Below, piece after piece: positions 36,732 to 45,618 of a stretch of 46,526 nt of DNA. The notes beneath the pieces are model-generated. The model did no database searches. It saw only the letters and a list, made by a program, of their open reading frames with translations, and was not told where the DNA came from. Each line of letters opens with the position of its first letter. Position 1 is the first letter of the stretch. The DNA comes from a virus. The DNA lies in IMG/VR virus record IMGVR_UViG_3300028800_000145, positions 1 to 46,526 of that record; one strand, given 5' to 3'. The translations under genes were made by a program, and so were the position numbers.

Positions 36732-37694
36732 CTAGGGTCCGGCGCTTCCGAAAGTATTGATCCACGTGTCAGCACCAGCCGAGTGCCGGCTGATGGCGAT
36801 GACCTTCAGTGCCTGCGAGTCAAAGTCCCGGTCGCGGTCGAAGTAAATCGGCTCGCGGTCGTAGAACATCAGGCGGTGATCCTGCTTCTCCGAGGTCAGG
36901 AACCAGTAGGTTGCCGACGTGAAGTAGTTTCGCACCGAGTAGCGAAGTCCAAGAGAGACCAGCCAGTTCACAGTGTTGTCGCCGGTGTCGGGCTTGCCAG
37001 CCGAACCCAGAAGCTCAATCGCTACCGGCTCGTCCTCGGGCGGAATCAGGAGCCGCGTAGGCCGTACCGCCACAACCAGGCCGCGAGCGTTAGGCATACG
37101 CTGGAAGGTCATGGTCGCATACAGCAGGGCCGTGGACGACAGATCGGCATCGGTCTGCGGACGGTTCGGGTACGTGCCAGCCGCCGTCGAGTAGATCGAA
37201 GCACCGGGGGCGACGTTGATCGCCTGCTGCCCGCCCAGCAACGGATGCTGGTTGTTGAACAGCGACACACCGTCGTCGGTGATCGTTCCTGTCGAGGAGA
37301 ATCCGAAGGTGAAGACGTTGGCCGCCGTCTGCTCCTGCGCGAAGATGTGGGACTGGAGCAAGCCTTTCGGCATCTGCTCCATCATGCCCGTCTGATCGTC
37401 CGACATCAGCTCGTAGGAGGCCCGTCCGCCAAGACCGTAGGTCTGGTGAACGTAACGCCGCGTGCCGCCCTGGATCAGAACGTCATACGTGGTCGGCGAT
37501 CCTTCCTTCTTCGGCACCGCAGGCCCGAATCCGGCATAATGCACCGCGTCCTCGTATGCCTTCTTGGACGGATGGACGTTGAAGTCCTCTTTGTACTGGA
37601 GGGAACGTTGCCGGAGGTCAAGCATCTCGATGAAGTTGTGAGCTACATCAAGTGACATTGCCTGGAAGAACTGGTTCCGCACCATAGTGGCCAT
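36732..37694 (-). CDS. Major capsid protein (HK97-fold candidate)
   Basis: The product is 320 residues with AGAGGGA before the ATG. A helical start is followed by YGLGGRASYELMSDDQTGMM, a helix of the spine type, and DDGVSLFNNQHPLLGG, a D-G-x-x-L-F-x-x-x-H pattern also seen in Mu-gpT-like capsid proteins. A beta-rich end follows with LGLRYSVRNYF. It forms the icosahedral shell. No N-terminal delta domain is present; a separate scaffold-like gene lies upstream, and the order portal-scaffold-capsid fits. It ends with TAG. Confidence 0.85.
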   Translation of the reverse strand: MATMVRNQFFQAMSLDVAHNFIEMLDLRQRSLQYKEDFNVHPSKKAYEDAVHYAGFGPAVPKKEGSPTTYDVLIQGGTRRYVHQTYGLGGRASYELMSDDQTGMMEQMPKGLLQSHIFAQEQTAANVFTFGFSSTGTITDDGVSLFNNQHPLLGGQQAINVAPGASIYSTAAGTYPNRPQTDADLSSTALLYATMTFQRMPNARGLVVAVRPTRLLIPPEDEPVAIELLGSAGKPDTGDNTVNWLVSLGLRYSVRNYFTSATYWFLTSEKQDHRLMFYDREPIYFDRDRDFDSQALKVIAISRHSAGADTWINTFGSAGP

Positions 37695-37745
37695 AAGTTC
37701 CCTCTTTTCAGTAACTTACATTACCGTATATTGACAATACCTGAT

Positions 37746-38390
37746 CTAGTTGTTCACCGACGTTGCCGCTGACAGGAACGCTGCGTAAATGTGGCCGTTG
37801 TTGACCTGAGTCGTCACCGAACCCGCCACAAAATCTAGCGGGTCAAGCGCGATCACCAGCATCACCGTGTTGCTGTTCGGGGTGACTTTGGCCAGATCGG
37901 CGTACCACGTACCGTTGCCGTCTGCGGTCAGTCCGATCTGGGTTCCGATCAGTGCGGTCGTCGCGTTGTACGTGCCACCGCTCGAAGCATCCACCTGGAA
38001 CCGGAAAATCGAGTCCTGAACCGCGAGCGATACCAGCGTCTGCCCAGTAACGAACGGGGTTCCATCGCCCAAGTTTACGGCATTGGGCTGGTTCGGCGGG
38101 TGCGGAGGAATCGTCGGAGCTCCACCGGGAAAGCCGATGGAACCGAATGTCGGAGGAGCGCCGGCAGCGTTAGTCGCAAGGTTCTCGCCTGAGAGAGCGG
38201 TGATTCCGAGAATGGCTCCAGTGACTGTCGTGCCGTCCCACGGAATGACCAGACCGGAGGAAAGCTCAACCGGAGTTCCGCCGAGAAATGTTTCGCCGGA
38301 GTGCTCGTTGTAGGACTCCATGCGCTCGGCGTTGCCGGAAATCGTCCAAACCACTCGGATCGGATCGTGGGTGGTGATGTTCTGCGCCAT
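37746..38390 (-). CDS. Head decoration-type protein
   Basis: The product is 214 residues, beta-rich and full of Gly/Thr/Ala/Asn. It carries a Pro-rich loop in the middle (GGAPTIPPHPPNQP) and strands such as VMLVIALDPLDFV at the end. Position directly before the capsid gene and composition fit a capsid decoration or cement protein (DUF2190-like in style). It is coupled to the preceding gene by one shared base. Family not certain. Confidence 0.6.
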   Translation of the reverse strand: MAQNITTHDPIRVVWTISGNAERMESYNEHSGETFLGGTPVELSSGLVIPWDGTTVTGAILGITALSGENLATNAAGAPPTFGSIGFPGGAPTIPPHPPNQPNAVNLGDGTPFVTGQTLVSLAVQDSIFRFQVDASSGGTYNATTALIGTQIGLTADGNGTWYADLAKVTPNSNTVMLVIALDPLDFVAGSVTTQVNNGHIYAAFLSAATSVNN

Positions 38391-39067
38391 TATCTATTCT
38401 CCTGCGCTTGCTGGATCTGCTGCACCGGGCCTAAGCCCTGAAACTCTGTTTTGGCCTGCTTGGTGAGGTCAAACCCGAAGTACTTCTGGTTGACCGCGTT
38501 CTCGGCCATCTGCCGATAGTGCTCAGGATTGCCGCGAACCTTGGCAATGTCCATCGCCTCTTTGTACCGCATATACAGCTTGGCCTTGTGAATCTTCATC
38601 AGGATCAGGTCGTTCTGCTTCACCGACCCGTCCGAAGTGTCAATTCCATCAGCCACAAACTTGAGGTCATCACGGTGCGCTGGAACAAACCCACGAGCAC
38701 GTGCGTCGTTGACGCGGATTCCGTTCTTGTGGAAGCAGTTCACCCAATATCCGGCGATGTGGGGGTCGTGAAACTCGGCCACGAGGTTCAACGGCAGCCG
38801 TCCAGCCTGAATGTCGTAGGCGGCTACCGGCAGGTCGTAGAAGTCCTGCTCCGTCATCTCTTCCAGCGGCTTCAGGCAGACCAGTTCCTGGCCTTCGATG
38901 ACGTACTTGTAGTACGTCCGCCCGTCCTGCCCGGTGTACTTCTCAGCCTGCGGCCCCGCCGACAACGTGGTGTTCGGCTTGACTTCGGTGGTATTGAGGG
39001 CGTTGGCCTTCTTGATGAGATCGGCGGGATTGACAGCTTGGACAGATGGCTTGGGAGTATCAGGCAT
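38390..39067 (-). CDS. Hypothetical capsid-region protein
   Basis: The product is 225 residues. It has a disordered N-terminus, then a beta part (YTGQDGRTYYKYVIEGQELVCLKPLEEM), helices, and a Gln-rich tail (FQGLGPVQQIQQAQ). It lies between the scaffold-like gene and the decoration gene, overlapping the former by 8 bases. It may be an assembly factor or minor head protein. Family unknown. Confidence 0.65.
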   Translation of the reverse strand: MPDTPKPSVQAVNPADLIKKANALNTTEVKPNTTLSAGPQAEKYTGQDGRTYYKYVIEGQELVCLKPLEEMTEQDFYDLPVAAYDIQAGRLPLNLVAEFHDPHIAGYWVNCFHKNGIRVNDARARGFVPAHRDDLKFVADGIDTSDGSVKQNDLILMKIHKAKLYMRYKEAMDIAKVRGNPEHYRQMAENAVNQKYFGFDLTKQAKTEFQGLGPVQQIQQAQENR

Positions 39068-39749
39068 TGCCCACGTCTCCCTTGTAGTTGGCGATGGTCA
39101 AAGGCTCTCCCATGTCGAACAGCTTCTGAATCTTGGCTGCCTTGTCGAGTGGAATGTGACGCTCATTGAGGTAGTCCTTCACGGCAGGAGAGAAATCGGA
39201 ACCTGGGTCTCGGCGGTCACCGGTGGGATTCACGCCGACCGTGGAATTGCCGATGAGCGACGGATACTGCGACTTGATGTCTCCGGCGACGAGTTTGTCT
39301 CCGAGGAATGTTCGGACAAACGTGTCCCAGAAGTTGCCTTGCGCCCGATGCTCTACCGGGAACGCATACGCACGCTTCAGCATGTCGTCACCGTACTGTG
39401 TGAACACGTTGGCCAGCGGGCCTTGCCGCGCTCGCATCTCCATCACTTGCGCCTGCGTCTCCAACTGCATCTTGCGAACGTCAGCAGTTTCCTGACGAAC
39501 GAACCCCGCAGGATCGACGAGGACTTGAGTAGTGGGGTCGGGTGGATCGGTTACGGCTTCGGTGATCGGCTTAGAGGCCAGCGTTCGCAGAGAATCTCGC
39601 AACTCATTGATCGAGTCCGAGAACTGCTTTACCTGTTCGCCTACAGCGGTCACGTCAGCCTTGCTGGCAGCGGACTCAAGTTGCTTCTTGAGGTCGTCCG
39701 CCGACATGCCAATCACTTCTTCAGCAGTCGCTTTGTTAGGCCATGCCAT
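39060..39749 (-). CDS. Scaffold-like protein
   Basis: The product is 229 residues from the ATG at 39749, just 8 bases after a promoter -10. The upstream part of the open frame to 39818 contains that promoter, so it is not coding. The N-terminal half is coiled coil and charged (MSADDLKKQLESAASKADVTAV, then SINELRDSLRTL). The C-terminal half is mixed. A helical, soluble protein between portal and capsid is the usual place for scaffold. Family not recognised. Confidence 0.65.
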   Translation of the reverse strand: MAWPNKATAEEVIGMSADDLKKQLESAASKADVTAVGEQVKQFSDSINELRDSLRTLASKPITEAVTDPPDPTTQVLVDPAGFVRQETADVRKMQLETQAQVMEMRARQGPLANVFTQYGDDMLKRAYAFPVEHRAQGNFWDTFVRTFLGDKLVAGDIKSQYPSLIGNSTVGVNPTGDRRDPGSDFSPAVKDYLNERHIPLDKAAKIQKLFDMGEPLTIANYKGDVGNA

Positions 39750-39757
39750 TTGCCGCA

Positions 39758-39787
39758 ATCTTAGGGATGGAAAACCATGATTGTCAA
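39758..39787 (-). promoter_or_regulatory. Promoter of the capsid operon, near-leaderless
   Basis: On the minus strand TTGACA (39787-39782), 18 bases and TAAGAT (39763-39758). The ATG at 39749 follows 8 bases after the -10, so the mRNA would have about two leader bases and no ribosome site. The -10 is identical to that of the replication-operon promoter. It allows separate high-level expression of scaffold and capsid. Confidence 0.65.
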
Positions 39788-39820
39788 CAACTTTTTGTGG
39801 TGCCCCGATTTTGACCACAA

Positions 39821-40138
39821 TTAGTAGCCCGCCGAACCGACCTTTTTGGCCTGATCTTTCGGCTTCTGCTGCGCCTGAAGTTGCTGCTCAAGCGTGCGTT
39901 TCAGGTTGAGAAAACGGGCCATAGATTCACACACTCCACGGTAGAAATCCTGCTTCGCCTGCGTCATGTCGGGATTGTTGAGGTAGATCGCAAGAGTGCC
40001 GGCAAGCCCGTTCTGGATGTAGCGAATGAAGTGTTTGGCCCGCTCGTCGGAGAGCAATGAAACGATAGCTGCCATGTCAGCTGGTTCCTGATCTTCGTTA
40101 AGATGTTTCAGTAAATCCAAGATTTCCTGTTTTTTCAT
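39821..40138 (-). CDS. Small helical protein after portal
   Basis: The product is 105 residues in ATGA overlap with the portal stop. It is entirely helical (EILDLLKHLNEDQEPADMAAI, then RGVCESMARFLNLKRTLEQQL), with a Gln/Lys-rich tail ending in Gly-Tyr. It may be an assembly chaperone or head protein. Family unknown. Confidence 0.7.
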   Translation of the reverse strand: MKKQEILDLLKHLNEDQEPADMAAIVSLLSDERAKHFIRYIQNGLAGTLAIYLNNPDMTQAKQDFYRGVCESMARFLNLKRTLEQQLQAQQKPKDQAKKVGSAGY

Positions 40139-42102
40139 TGCGTTGGCATCCTGTCCGTCTCAGGCGCGGCCTGCGCCAAGTTCTGTGGAGTAAGCTGCTG
40201 AGGCCCACCACCCGCCCCAAGCTGTGGCTGCTGTCTTCCCTGCTGGCCTTGCTGCAAGAGCTGCTGAATCATCTGCATCATCTTCTGCTGCTGCGCCTGC
40301 ATCTGAATCTGCTCGCTGCGTTCCTTGATTCCCATAGGCTCAGGAACGAACTGATCCGGGTCGCCATCGGGGATGAACTCCTTAGAGATACGGCGCATGA
40401 GATACGTGGACGAGAGAATCGCCTGACAAATGTAGTCCTGCTGCTCGGGAGTCACCATCGGGTTCCCCAACTGCTGCATGAGCTGCAATGTCATCTGCTC
40501 ATGAGCGCGATGGTTGTTCAGGAACAGCATCAGGTTCTGCTTCTCGATTTCCTTGTTGATCGAACCCGTCGCGGCCCGGATGGGAAGAATGATTCTCCCC
40601 TCTTTCACGTTGTCGAGGGCCTTCTGGAGATATTGCCCTTGCTCTCCAAGCGCCTTCAGGTCTTTGGGGTTGACGCCGAAGTGGGCGTAGTACATCAGCG
40701 CGATTCTTCCGAACACGTAGTGCGAGACGCGGAACTCGGTGATGTTGAGATTAGCTCGGGTATTGCCTTCCTGCTGCGTCTGGTACGACCCCATCGCTGA
40801 GTACGCGCCCTTCTTGTTGACCGTTCCTGCGCCCGAACCTGAAGAAGACGGCCCTACTCCGGCTCGATCCGTTGCCAGATTCAGCGTCATCTGCTCGTCC
40901 TTGATGGTCTCGTTGGCCGTTCTGCCGAGCGGTATGATCTCAACCTGATCTTTCGATGCCGGGATGAGAGCATTCGGGTAGAGCGAGAACTGAGTATCGA
41001 GTTGGGTTCCGGGATCGACGCGCAGGAGGTTCGTATTCGCCAGCGTAGAAGCATCGCCGCGGCGGTTGTGAATAGCCGAAATCTCCTCCTGGTAGTCCTT
41101 CAGCATCTCGCAGAATCCGAACCCGTAGGCCCGCTCACCGTCCGATCCGAGTCGTGCGCCGATGAACGGCAGCGAGTTATCGGGAAGCCAGTTGAAGACG
41201 CACTTCAGTTGCTTGTGGTTGTGCAGGTCGTATTCGGCGATGAGATGGAACATTCCTGCCGCGGTGTTCCACTTGAAGTACGTCTGGTAGATGTCCCAGA
41301 TGGCCGAATACTTTCCCATATCGGTCTTGACGCCGGTGTCCTGCTCGACTTCTTCTTCCGCCAAATCGGGGCCGGGGCGTGTGGGGTTTTTCAGAATCTG
41401 CCTGATGACTTCCTTGTCGTAGGTCGGATCATTGAGCAATGCTTCCAGGTCGAAGCGGTTCATCCTGATGCGCTGGGCGATGATGGGGGCGCGTTCAATC
41501 TCGCTAGTCATCGGCGGCATGAGGAAATCTTCAAACACGATGTTGTGCGCTACCGGGCCATCGTGCCGGGTGAAGTTAGTGAACTCGACTTTCGATCCCG
41601 AGGAGAGAGCGACCTTCTCCACCTGCAACTCAGGCAACAGCTTGATCGCGCCGAACCCGTACTTCACGAACGTCCTGATCCAGATCACGTACTTCAGCAG
41701 AAGATTGAGATGTGACGGCTCGAATCCCGCGTAGTAGAGCCATTCCTGAACTGCGGCCCGCTGATCTTCTGCCCGGTCGCCGCGCTTGAATTTTCCGCAC
41801 AGCATCGCCACCCACACGGGGTCAATGCCGATGGTGCCAATGGCGATCTTGGCTGTCAGTTGATCGACAAACGAGCCGACGATCTGAGGAACGATGTTGG
41901 AGGCGTTCTGCCACGGGAAGGACTTGGTGACTTCACGCGGACGCCCGGAGTAGACCCTGCGCCACTGCTTGATCTTGTCTTCGCGGATGTCACGCAGTCC
42001 GCGCACCATCGACTCCAGGCGGGTATCGAGGTAACGGTCGATTTCCGTCAGTTTGTCGACGTGGAAATACTTGGAGACGGGAATCTCTACAGGAATGGGC
42101 AT
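40135..42102 (-). CDS. Portal protein
   Basis: The product is 655 residues from the ATG at 42102. RKQ-type residues of portal cores are visible in IREDKIKQWRRVYSGRP and WQNASNIVPQIV. EFRVSHYVFGRIALMYYAHFG and the preceding region fit the stem and wing. A long Gln-rich C-terminus (QAQQQKMMQMIQQLLQQGQQG) resembles the barrel of P22-type portals. It would form the dodecamer ring for DNA passage. It follows the large terminase by 7 bases, the standard order. Confidence 0.85.
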   Translation of the reverse strand: MPIPVEIPVSKYFHVDKLTEIDRYLDTRLESMVRGLRDIREDKIKQWRRVYSGRPREVTKSFPWQNASNIVPQIVGSFVDQLTAKIAIGTIGIDPVWVAMLCGKFKRGDRAEDQRAAVQEWLYYAGFEPSHLNLLLKYVIWIRTFVKYGFGAIKLLPELQVEKVALSSGSKVEFTNFTRHDGPVAHNIVFEDFLMPPMTSEIERAPIIAQRIRMNRFDLEALLNDPTYDKEVIRQILKNPTRPGPDLAEEEVEQDTGVKTDMGKYSAIWDIYQTYFKWNTAAGMFHLIAEYDLHNHKQLKCVFNWLPDNSLPFIGARLGSDGERAYGFGFCEMLKDYQEEISAIHNRRGDASTLANTNLLRVDPGTQLDTQFSLYPNALIPASKDQVEIIPLGRTANETIKDEQMTLNLATDRAGVGPSSSGSGAGTVNKKGAYSAMGSYQTQQEGNTRANLNITEFRVSHYVFGRIALMYYAHFGVNPKDLKALGEQGQYLQKALDNVKEGRIILPIRAATGSINKEIEKQNLMLFLNNHRAHEQMTLQLMQQLGNPMVTPEQQDYICQAILSSTYLMRRISKEFIPDGDPDQFVPEPMGIKERSEQIQMQAQQQKMMQMIQQLLQQGQQGRQQPQLGAGGGPQQLTPQNLAQAAPETDRMPTQ

Positions 42103-42109
42103 ATCGCGC

Positions 42110-43930
42110 TCAGTATCCTGCCTGCGATACGGTTTGTGCAACCCTTTTTCTGCGGGCCATCTCGCTTTGGATGAAATCCCTGGCCGTGGCGTTCGACCCC
42201 ACACCCCACGTCTGAGGCGAGTAGCCGATCATGTCGAGAACGTCTATGGTCTCTCCATTGGGGTAGCGTTCGTACTCCTCCATGAAGGCTTCCTGCCCGC
42301 GTGCGCGGCACCAGAAGAACCCGTTCTCGTAGATCGACTCCATGCCCTGAATGCGCGTGGCCTTGGCGTTGGCGTCACGAGAAGTCTTGAGAGGCCGAAC
42401 GGTCGGAATCCACTCGTTCTTGTTCTTGTTCAGGATGTTTTGCAGGCGGTCTTTGAAGACGTAGTACCAGCCTTGCTGTCCGGCAGCCTGCGATTCGATG
42501 TAGAGGTAGTGACAGCGCCAGCGGAAGCACAGACCTCGCTCTCCCGGCTTCTCGTTGATCGCCGCCTTTATCCATTCTTCGTGACTGGAAGCCTTTGCCC
42601 ACACGTCGAGCAAATAGATTCGTCGCGGCTCATTTGGGCGGTTGTAGAGGCCGATGATGACGATAACATTTCGGCAGCGGCTGCGATCTCCTGCGTGGTT
42701 GGGATCGAGGATTGCGATGCGGTCGAGTTCACCAGCCCGGATGTCGTCCATCTTGGCCCCGGTCTCAACCTCATGGTGGATGGCAATCTTCAGACGCTGA
42801 GGAGTTGCCCCCATAGACTCCGCCAGTTCCTCCTGCTCCAGTCCCATCGACTTGCGAGCAGCCTTGCGGTTCTCGTAAGTCAACTGCTGCTGATTGGCGA
42901 TGGAGAAATCACGTTGCTGCGGGTTCCACTCAACCTGCGAGTAGTACCTGAGCCATTCTTTCTTGAACCGCACCGACTCAGGATCGACGGGGCGGTTCCT
43001 CATCTGGCAGGCATAGTTATAGCTTCCGAGAATCTGCCGCATCTGATCGCACTTCTCGGCATTCCACTCTTCGGGGAAAATGTACGTCCCTGATGGATGC
43101 AGGGCACAACACCCTCCGTCTACCGAGTGTGACTCGACTTCCAGATACGGGACGTTCTTCTTCAGCCAGAAATTCACGTCGCGGTGCGACCAGCAGTTTC
43201 CGATGAACAACTGATCGGCGAGAGAACCGGGAAGCGTAGGCTCGGAATCGAACGCACCGGGCAACTTCCTGATCCAGTCAATCGTGGTCTCCATGACCAG
43301 ATCGGAGTTGATGGCCTTCTCTCCCACCGGGTCGTCAATCACCTGCCTGTCGTAGTGACGGGACTGCAAAGCTCCTTTGACGCCGATGAGGTCGTAAGTT
43401 CCTTCTCCGTGATACACGCCCGCAGGTCGGCGGTGCGTCATCGAGTCCTGGTTCCACTTCTCTGTACCTTTCGGCAATATCTCCGGGAACAGATAGCGGA
43501 ACAGATCGTTGGACTTGTAATGGCCGTCGATCTTGGAGCCGAGCTTGCGGGCGTTGCCGATGGTCTCCGATGCGATCAGGGTTCGCGTGCCTGGATTGTG
43601 GGCGCGGTGCATCCACTTCACGAACGCATCGTCGTATCCCAACTTCATCATCATCTCTTCGTCGTGCTCGGTGATAGGTAAGGCCCACCACATCGGCGCA
43701 GAGACGGATCCAATCGTGGACTTGAAGTGGTCGCGGGGAATCTCGAAGATCATGCGAACCGTCTGGCGTTCCAGACGAGAGCACATATAGCGGTGGAAGG
43801 ATGCGAGGCGGGTGTGGCCGAGGACAATTTTGGAAAAGTAAAACAGCGATCCGAGGGAGTTAAGGCGTATGGCGAGACGCTTGGCTTCGGTAGAGAGGTC
43901 GTCGGTTACGGGGATTTCTTGCCGTGTCAC
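42110..43930 (-). CDS. terL: Terminase large subunit
   Basis: The product is 606 residues from a GTG overlapping the small-subunit stop; the longer frame upstream is a shadow. IFEIPRDHFKST is a Walker-A-like P-loop of the terminase type (R-x-x-x-K-S-T). HYDRQVIDDPVG gives Walker B with two Asp. IAILDPNHAGDRS begins the C-terminal RNase-H-like nuclease with its first Asp; LLDVWAKASSHEEW follows. It cuts and pumps DNA into the prohead. Packaging type cannot be decided from the sequence. Confidence 0.9.
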   Translation of the reverse strand: MTRQEIPVTDDLSTEAKRLAIRLNSLGSLFYFSKIVLGHTRLASFHRYMCSRLERQTVRMIFEIPRDHFKSTIGSVSAPMWWALPITEHDEEMMMKLGYDDAFVKWMHRAHNPGTRTLIASETIGNARKLGSKIDGHYKSNDLFRYLFPEILPKGTEKWNQDSMTHRRPAGVYHGEGTYDLIGVKGALQSRHYDRQVIDDPVGEKAINSDLVMETTIDWIRKLPGAFDSEPTLPGSLADQLFIGNCWSHRDVNFWLKKNVPYLEVESHSVDGGCCALHPSGTYIFPEEWNAEKCDQMRQILGSYNYACQMRNRPVDPESVRFKKEWLRYYSQVEWNPQQRDFSIANQQQLTYENRKAARKSMGLEQEELAESMGATPQRLKIAIHHEVETGAKMDDIRAGELDRIAILDPNHAGDRSRCRNVIVIIGLYNRPNEPRRIYLLDVWAKASSHEEWIKAAINEKPGERGLCFRWRCHYLYIESQAAGQQGWYYVFKDRLQNILNKNKNEWIPTVRPLKTSRDANAKATRIQGMESIYENGFFWCRARGQEAFMEEYERYPNGETIDVLDMIGYSPQTWGVGSNATARDFIQSEMARRKRVAQTVSQAGY

Positions 43931-44424
43931 TGCACGGTCTCTTTCTCGGCCTTGATGCGCTGCATGGCCGTGACCAACTCTGACGCAATCGACTCCTGCT
44001 TCTCGCTGAGGTTCCGTCCATCGCCTTCGTCGGCAGTCACGATGTTGCCGGTGATCTGGGCAGTCAGGCGGGCGGCGGCGATGATGTCCTTGAGCGAAGC
44101 CTTGCGGCTCGTCACCATCTCCATGATGCGCTTGAGCGAGGAAGTCAGGATTGCGCCGGCGGCGGAACGGACTGAATGTCCGGTGCAAGGTTCCAAGAGG
44201 TTCTTCTGCCACGTCTCCTTGAGGGACAGTGACATTTCCTTATAGGCGTCCGTATCTCGGAGGTTGGTGATCGTAACCGGGGCATACGGCTCGCCGTCGA
44301 GCTTGGTAAGTTCTTCGAGGATGACTGAGGTTGGAGCGCCAACCCAATCGAGCATCGCCAGAAGTGTAGCGTTCTTGAAGGCGTTAGTCTGTCCCTGAAT
44401 CGAGCGTCCGCTGTTGTCCTTCAC
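43927..44424 (-). CDS. terS: Terminase small subunit candidate
   Basis: The product is 165 residues from a GTG with GGAGGGG upstream, two bases after the preceding gene. It is helical throughout. An N-terminal KNATLLAMLDWVGAPTSVILEEL segment could form a helix-turn-helix, a long middle helix (SLSLKETWQKNLL) and a C-terminal helix pair follow. Size, alpha content and coupling to the large subunit (GTGA) fit a small subunit that recognises phage DNA. No family motif is certain. Confidence 0.65.
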   Translation of the reverse strand: MKDNSGRSIQGQTNAFKNATLLAMLDWVGAPTSVILEELTKLDGEPYAPVTITNLRDTDAYKEMSLSLKETWQKNLLEPCTGHSVRSAAGAILTSSLKRIMEMVTSRKASLKDIIAAARLTAQITGNIVTADEGDGRNLSEKQESIASELVTAMQRIKAEKETVQ

Positions 44425-44425
44425 G

Positions 44426-44665
44426 TCAGTATTCCCCTCCAGCCTCAAGATACGCTTTGGCGGCGTTCCGCTTGCGTTCCTGATGGAAGTCGGAGCGCAG
44501 GAGGTCAGGACGCCCGTAGGGATGACAGACATCTCCGACATCGGCACGGCAGATGGGGCAATCGACGGAGCAGCAGATCACGGGCCAGTCCTTTCGCTTC
44601 TCCAACTTCCAGTACATGATACGGGAAGGGTCGGTGAAGTCCGGTTTTTCCGGGTAGGACTTCAC
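44426..44665 (-). CDS. Zinc-finger protein of the actinophage/soil-phage type
   Basis: The product is 79 residues. CPICRADVGDVC...GRPDLLRSDFHQERKR matches the C-P-x-C-x-A-x-x-G-x-x-C...H-x-x-R layout of a small zinc finger frequent in phages of soil bacteria. It lies between the GroES-like gene (4-base overlap) and the small terminase. A DNA-packaging or regulatory role is possible. Confidence 0.75.
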   Translation of the reverse strand: MKSYPEKPDFTDPSRIMYWKLEKRKDWPVICCSVDCPICRADVGDVCHPYGRPDLLRSDFHQERKRNAAKAYLEAGGEY

Positions 44666-45471
44666 ACCGCCTCCCGCATGAGGTTCAGAACTTCGGCCTC
44701 GCGCATGGTAATCAGGGTTTCGTTTCGCATCGTAAGATGCTGGCCAGCATAACGGGAAAACTGGACTCGATCACCCAACTTGCAGAGAACCGTGTCGTAA
44801 CCAACGGACACCACGATCCCGGTGACGGGCACAGATTGAGCTATCTCGGGAATGATGATGCCCCGGCTCCACCCATTACCGTTGCACGACTCACATCGAA
44901 CCTTACCAGAGGAATAGGGCGTCTCCGATCCCCATCGGACACAGAGGCAGTCGCGGCAGTTGTCTGGCTTGCCGTCGCATCGCTTGCAGGTTTCATCGGT
45001 ATGCCCCTTCCCCTTACAGATGCGGCACGTGTAGACGCTCTCTGTCGTGTCCTGGCGGACGATGATACGGTCGCCAGTGCAGCTGATGTCCTGCTTGGCT
45101 CCCTCTAGCCGGAACCAGCACAACTGCTCACGAGGATTTCGCTTGGTGATCTCGTTCAGGCGAAGGATGGATTCCATTGCGACGTTGAGCCGCTGCTGTA
45201 GTTCAGCACGGGTCGCGGGAGAAGCCTGCGGGTCATCAAATATCTGGGCGCGGGTGATGGATTCCGCCGACTCGCGGAACTCAGGATCGCCCATGATCGG
45301 CTTCTCGGGAATAAGGGTGACGTGGTGCTCGCCGCGCTCGACTGTTACCGTGATCGGTTCCGGCATGGGTTGTAGTTCTGATCGGTTGATGCCAGAGAAG
45401 TCGGCACCTTCGTCGTAAGCGCCCTGCTCAGAGGCTTTGTTGCCGATGATTTCGAGAGATGGTTCAGCCAC
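44662..45471 (-). CDS. GroES-like co-chaperonin with inserted DnaJ-type zinc domain
   Basis: The product is 269 residues from a GTG. After about 130 residues of unrecognised, partly helical N-terminus comes GDRIIVRQD (about 133-141), the first strand of GroES. Four cysteine pairs follow (CRICKGKG 149-156, CKRC 162, CRDC 172, CESCNGNG 193-200), laid out like the DnaJ zinc domain. GroES then resumes: RGIIIPEIAQ (203-212, like the mobile loop's hydrophobic triplet), VTGIVVSVGYDTVLCKLGDRVQFSRYAGQ and ETLITMREAEVLNL. It should bind the host GroEL during capsid folding. The insertion is unusual and lies where GroES meets GroEL. Confidence 0.8.
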   Translation of the reverse strand: MAEPSLEIIGNKASEQGAYDEGADFSGINRSELQPMPEPITVTVERGEHHVTLIPEKPIMGDPEFRESAESITRAQIFDDPQASPATRAELQQRLNVAMESILRLNEITKRNPREQLCWFRLEGAKQDISCTGDRIIVRQDTTESVYTCRICKGKGHTDETCKRCDGKPDNCRDCLCVRWGSETPYSSGKVRCESCNGNGWSRGIIIPEIAQSVPVTGIVVSVGYDTVLCKLGDRVQFSRYAGQHLTMRNETLITMREAEVLNLMREAV

Positions 45472-45618
45472 TTATTCGTCCTCGCATTCGGGAAATAGAT
45501 CTGCTATTGCCTCTTCGGGTACACACAGAAATTCCTGACGCGGGGAGCAATACATCTGCTCGACCCACGCCGTTCCGTCAGTCCTGATGATAATCTCCAG
45601 CGGACTCCGGTTCTTCAT
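45472..45618 (-). CDS. Small hypothetical protein overlapping the RHH gene
   Basis: The product is 48 residues from the ATG at 45618, overlapping the end of the ribbon-helix-helix gene by 41 bases in another frame. A beta hairpin (LEIIIRTDGTAWVEQMYC) is followed by an acidic helix (EEAIADLFPECEDE). Its stop is directly followed by the GTG of the GroES-like gene. Family unknown. Confidence 0.6.
   Translation of the reverse strand: MKNRSPLEIIIRTDGTAWVEQMYCSPRQEFLCVPEEAIADLFPECEDE

Noticed and set aside
36198-37655. Long plus-strand ORF of 485 codons
   Set aside because: It is antisense to the capsid and beta-helix genes, very Arg/Val-rich with no domain. It is a shadow frame.
37709-37737. Separate promoter (TTGTCA-17-TTACTG) for the capsid gene
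   Set aside because: The -10 matches the consensus poorly; the capsid gene has a strong ribosome site and can be served by the promoter at 39758-39787.
42053-43093. Long plus-strand ORF of 346 codons
   Set aside because: It is antisense to the large terminase, starts without a ribosome site and has arbitrary composition. It is a shadow frame.
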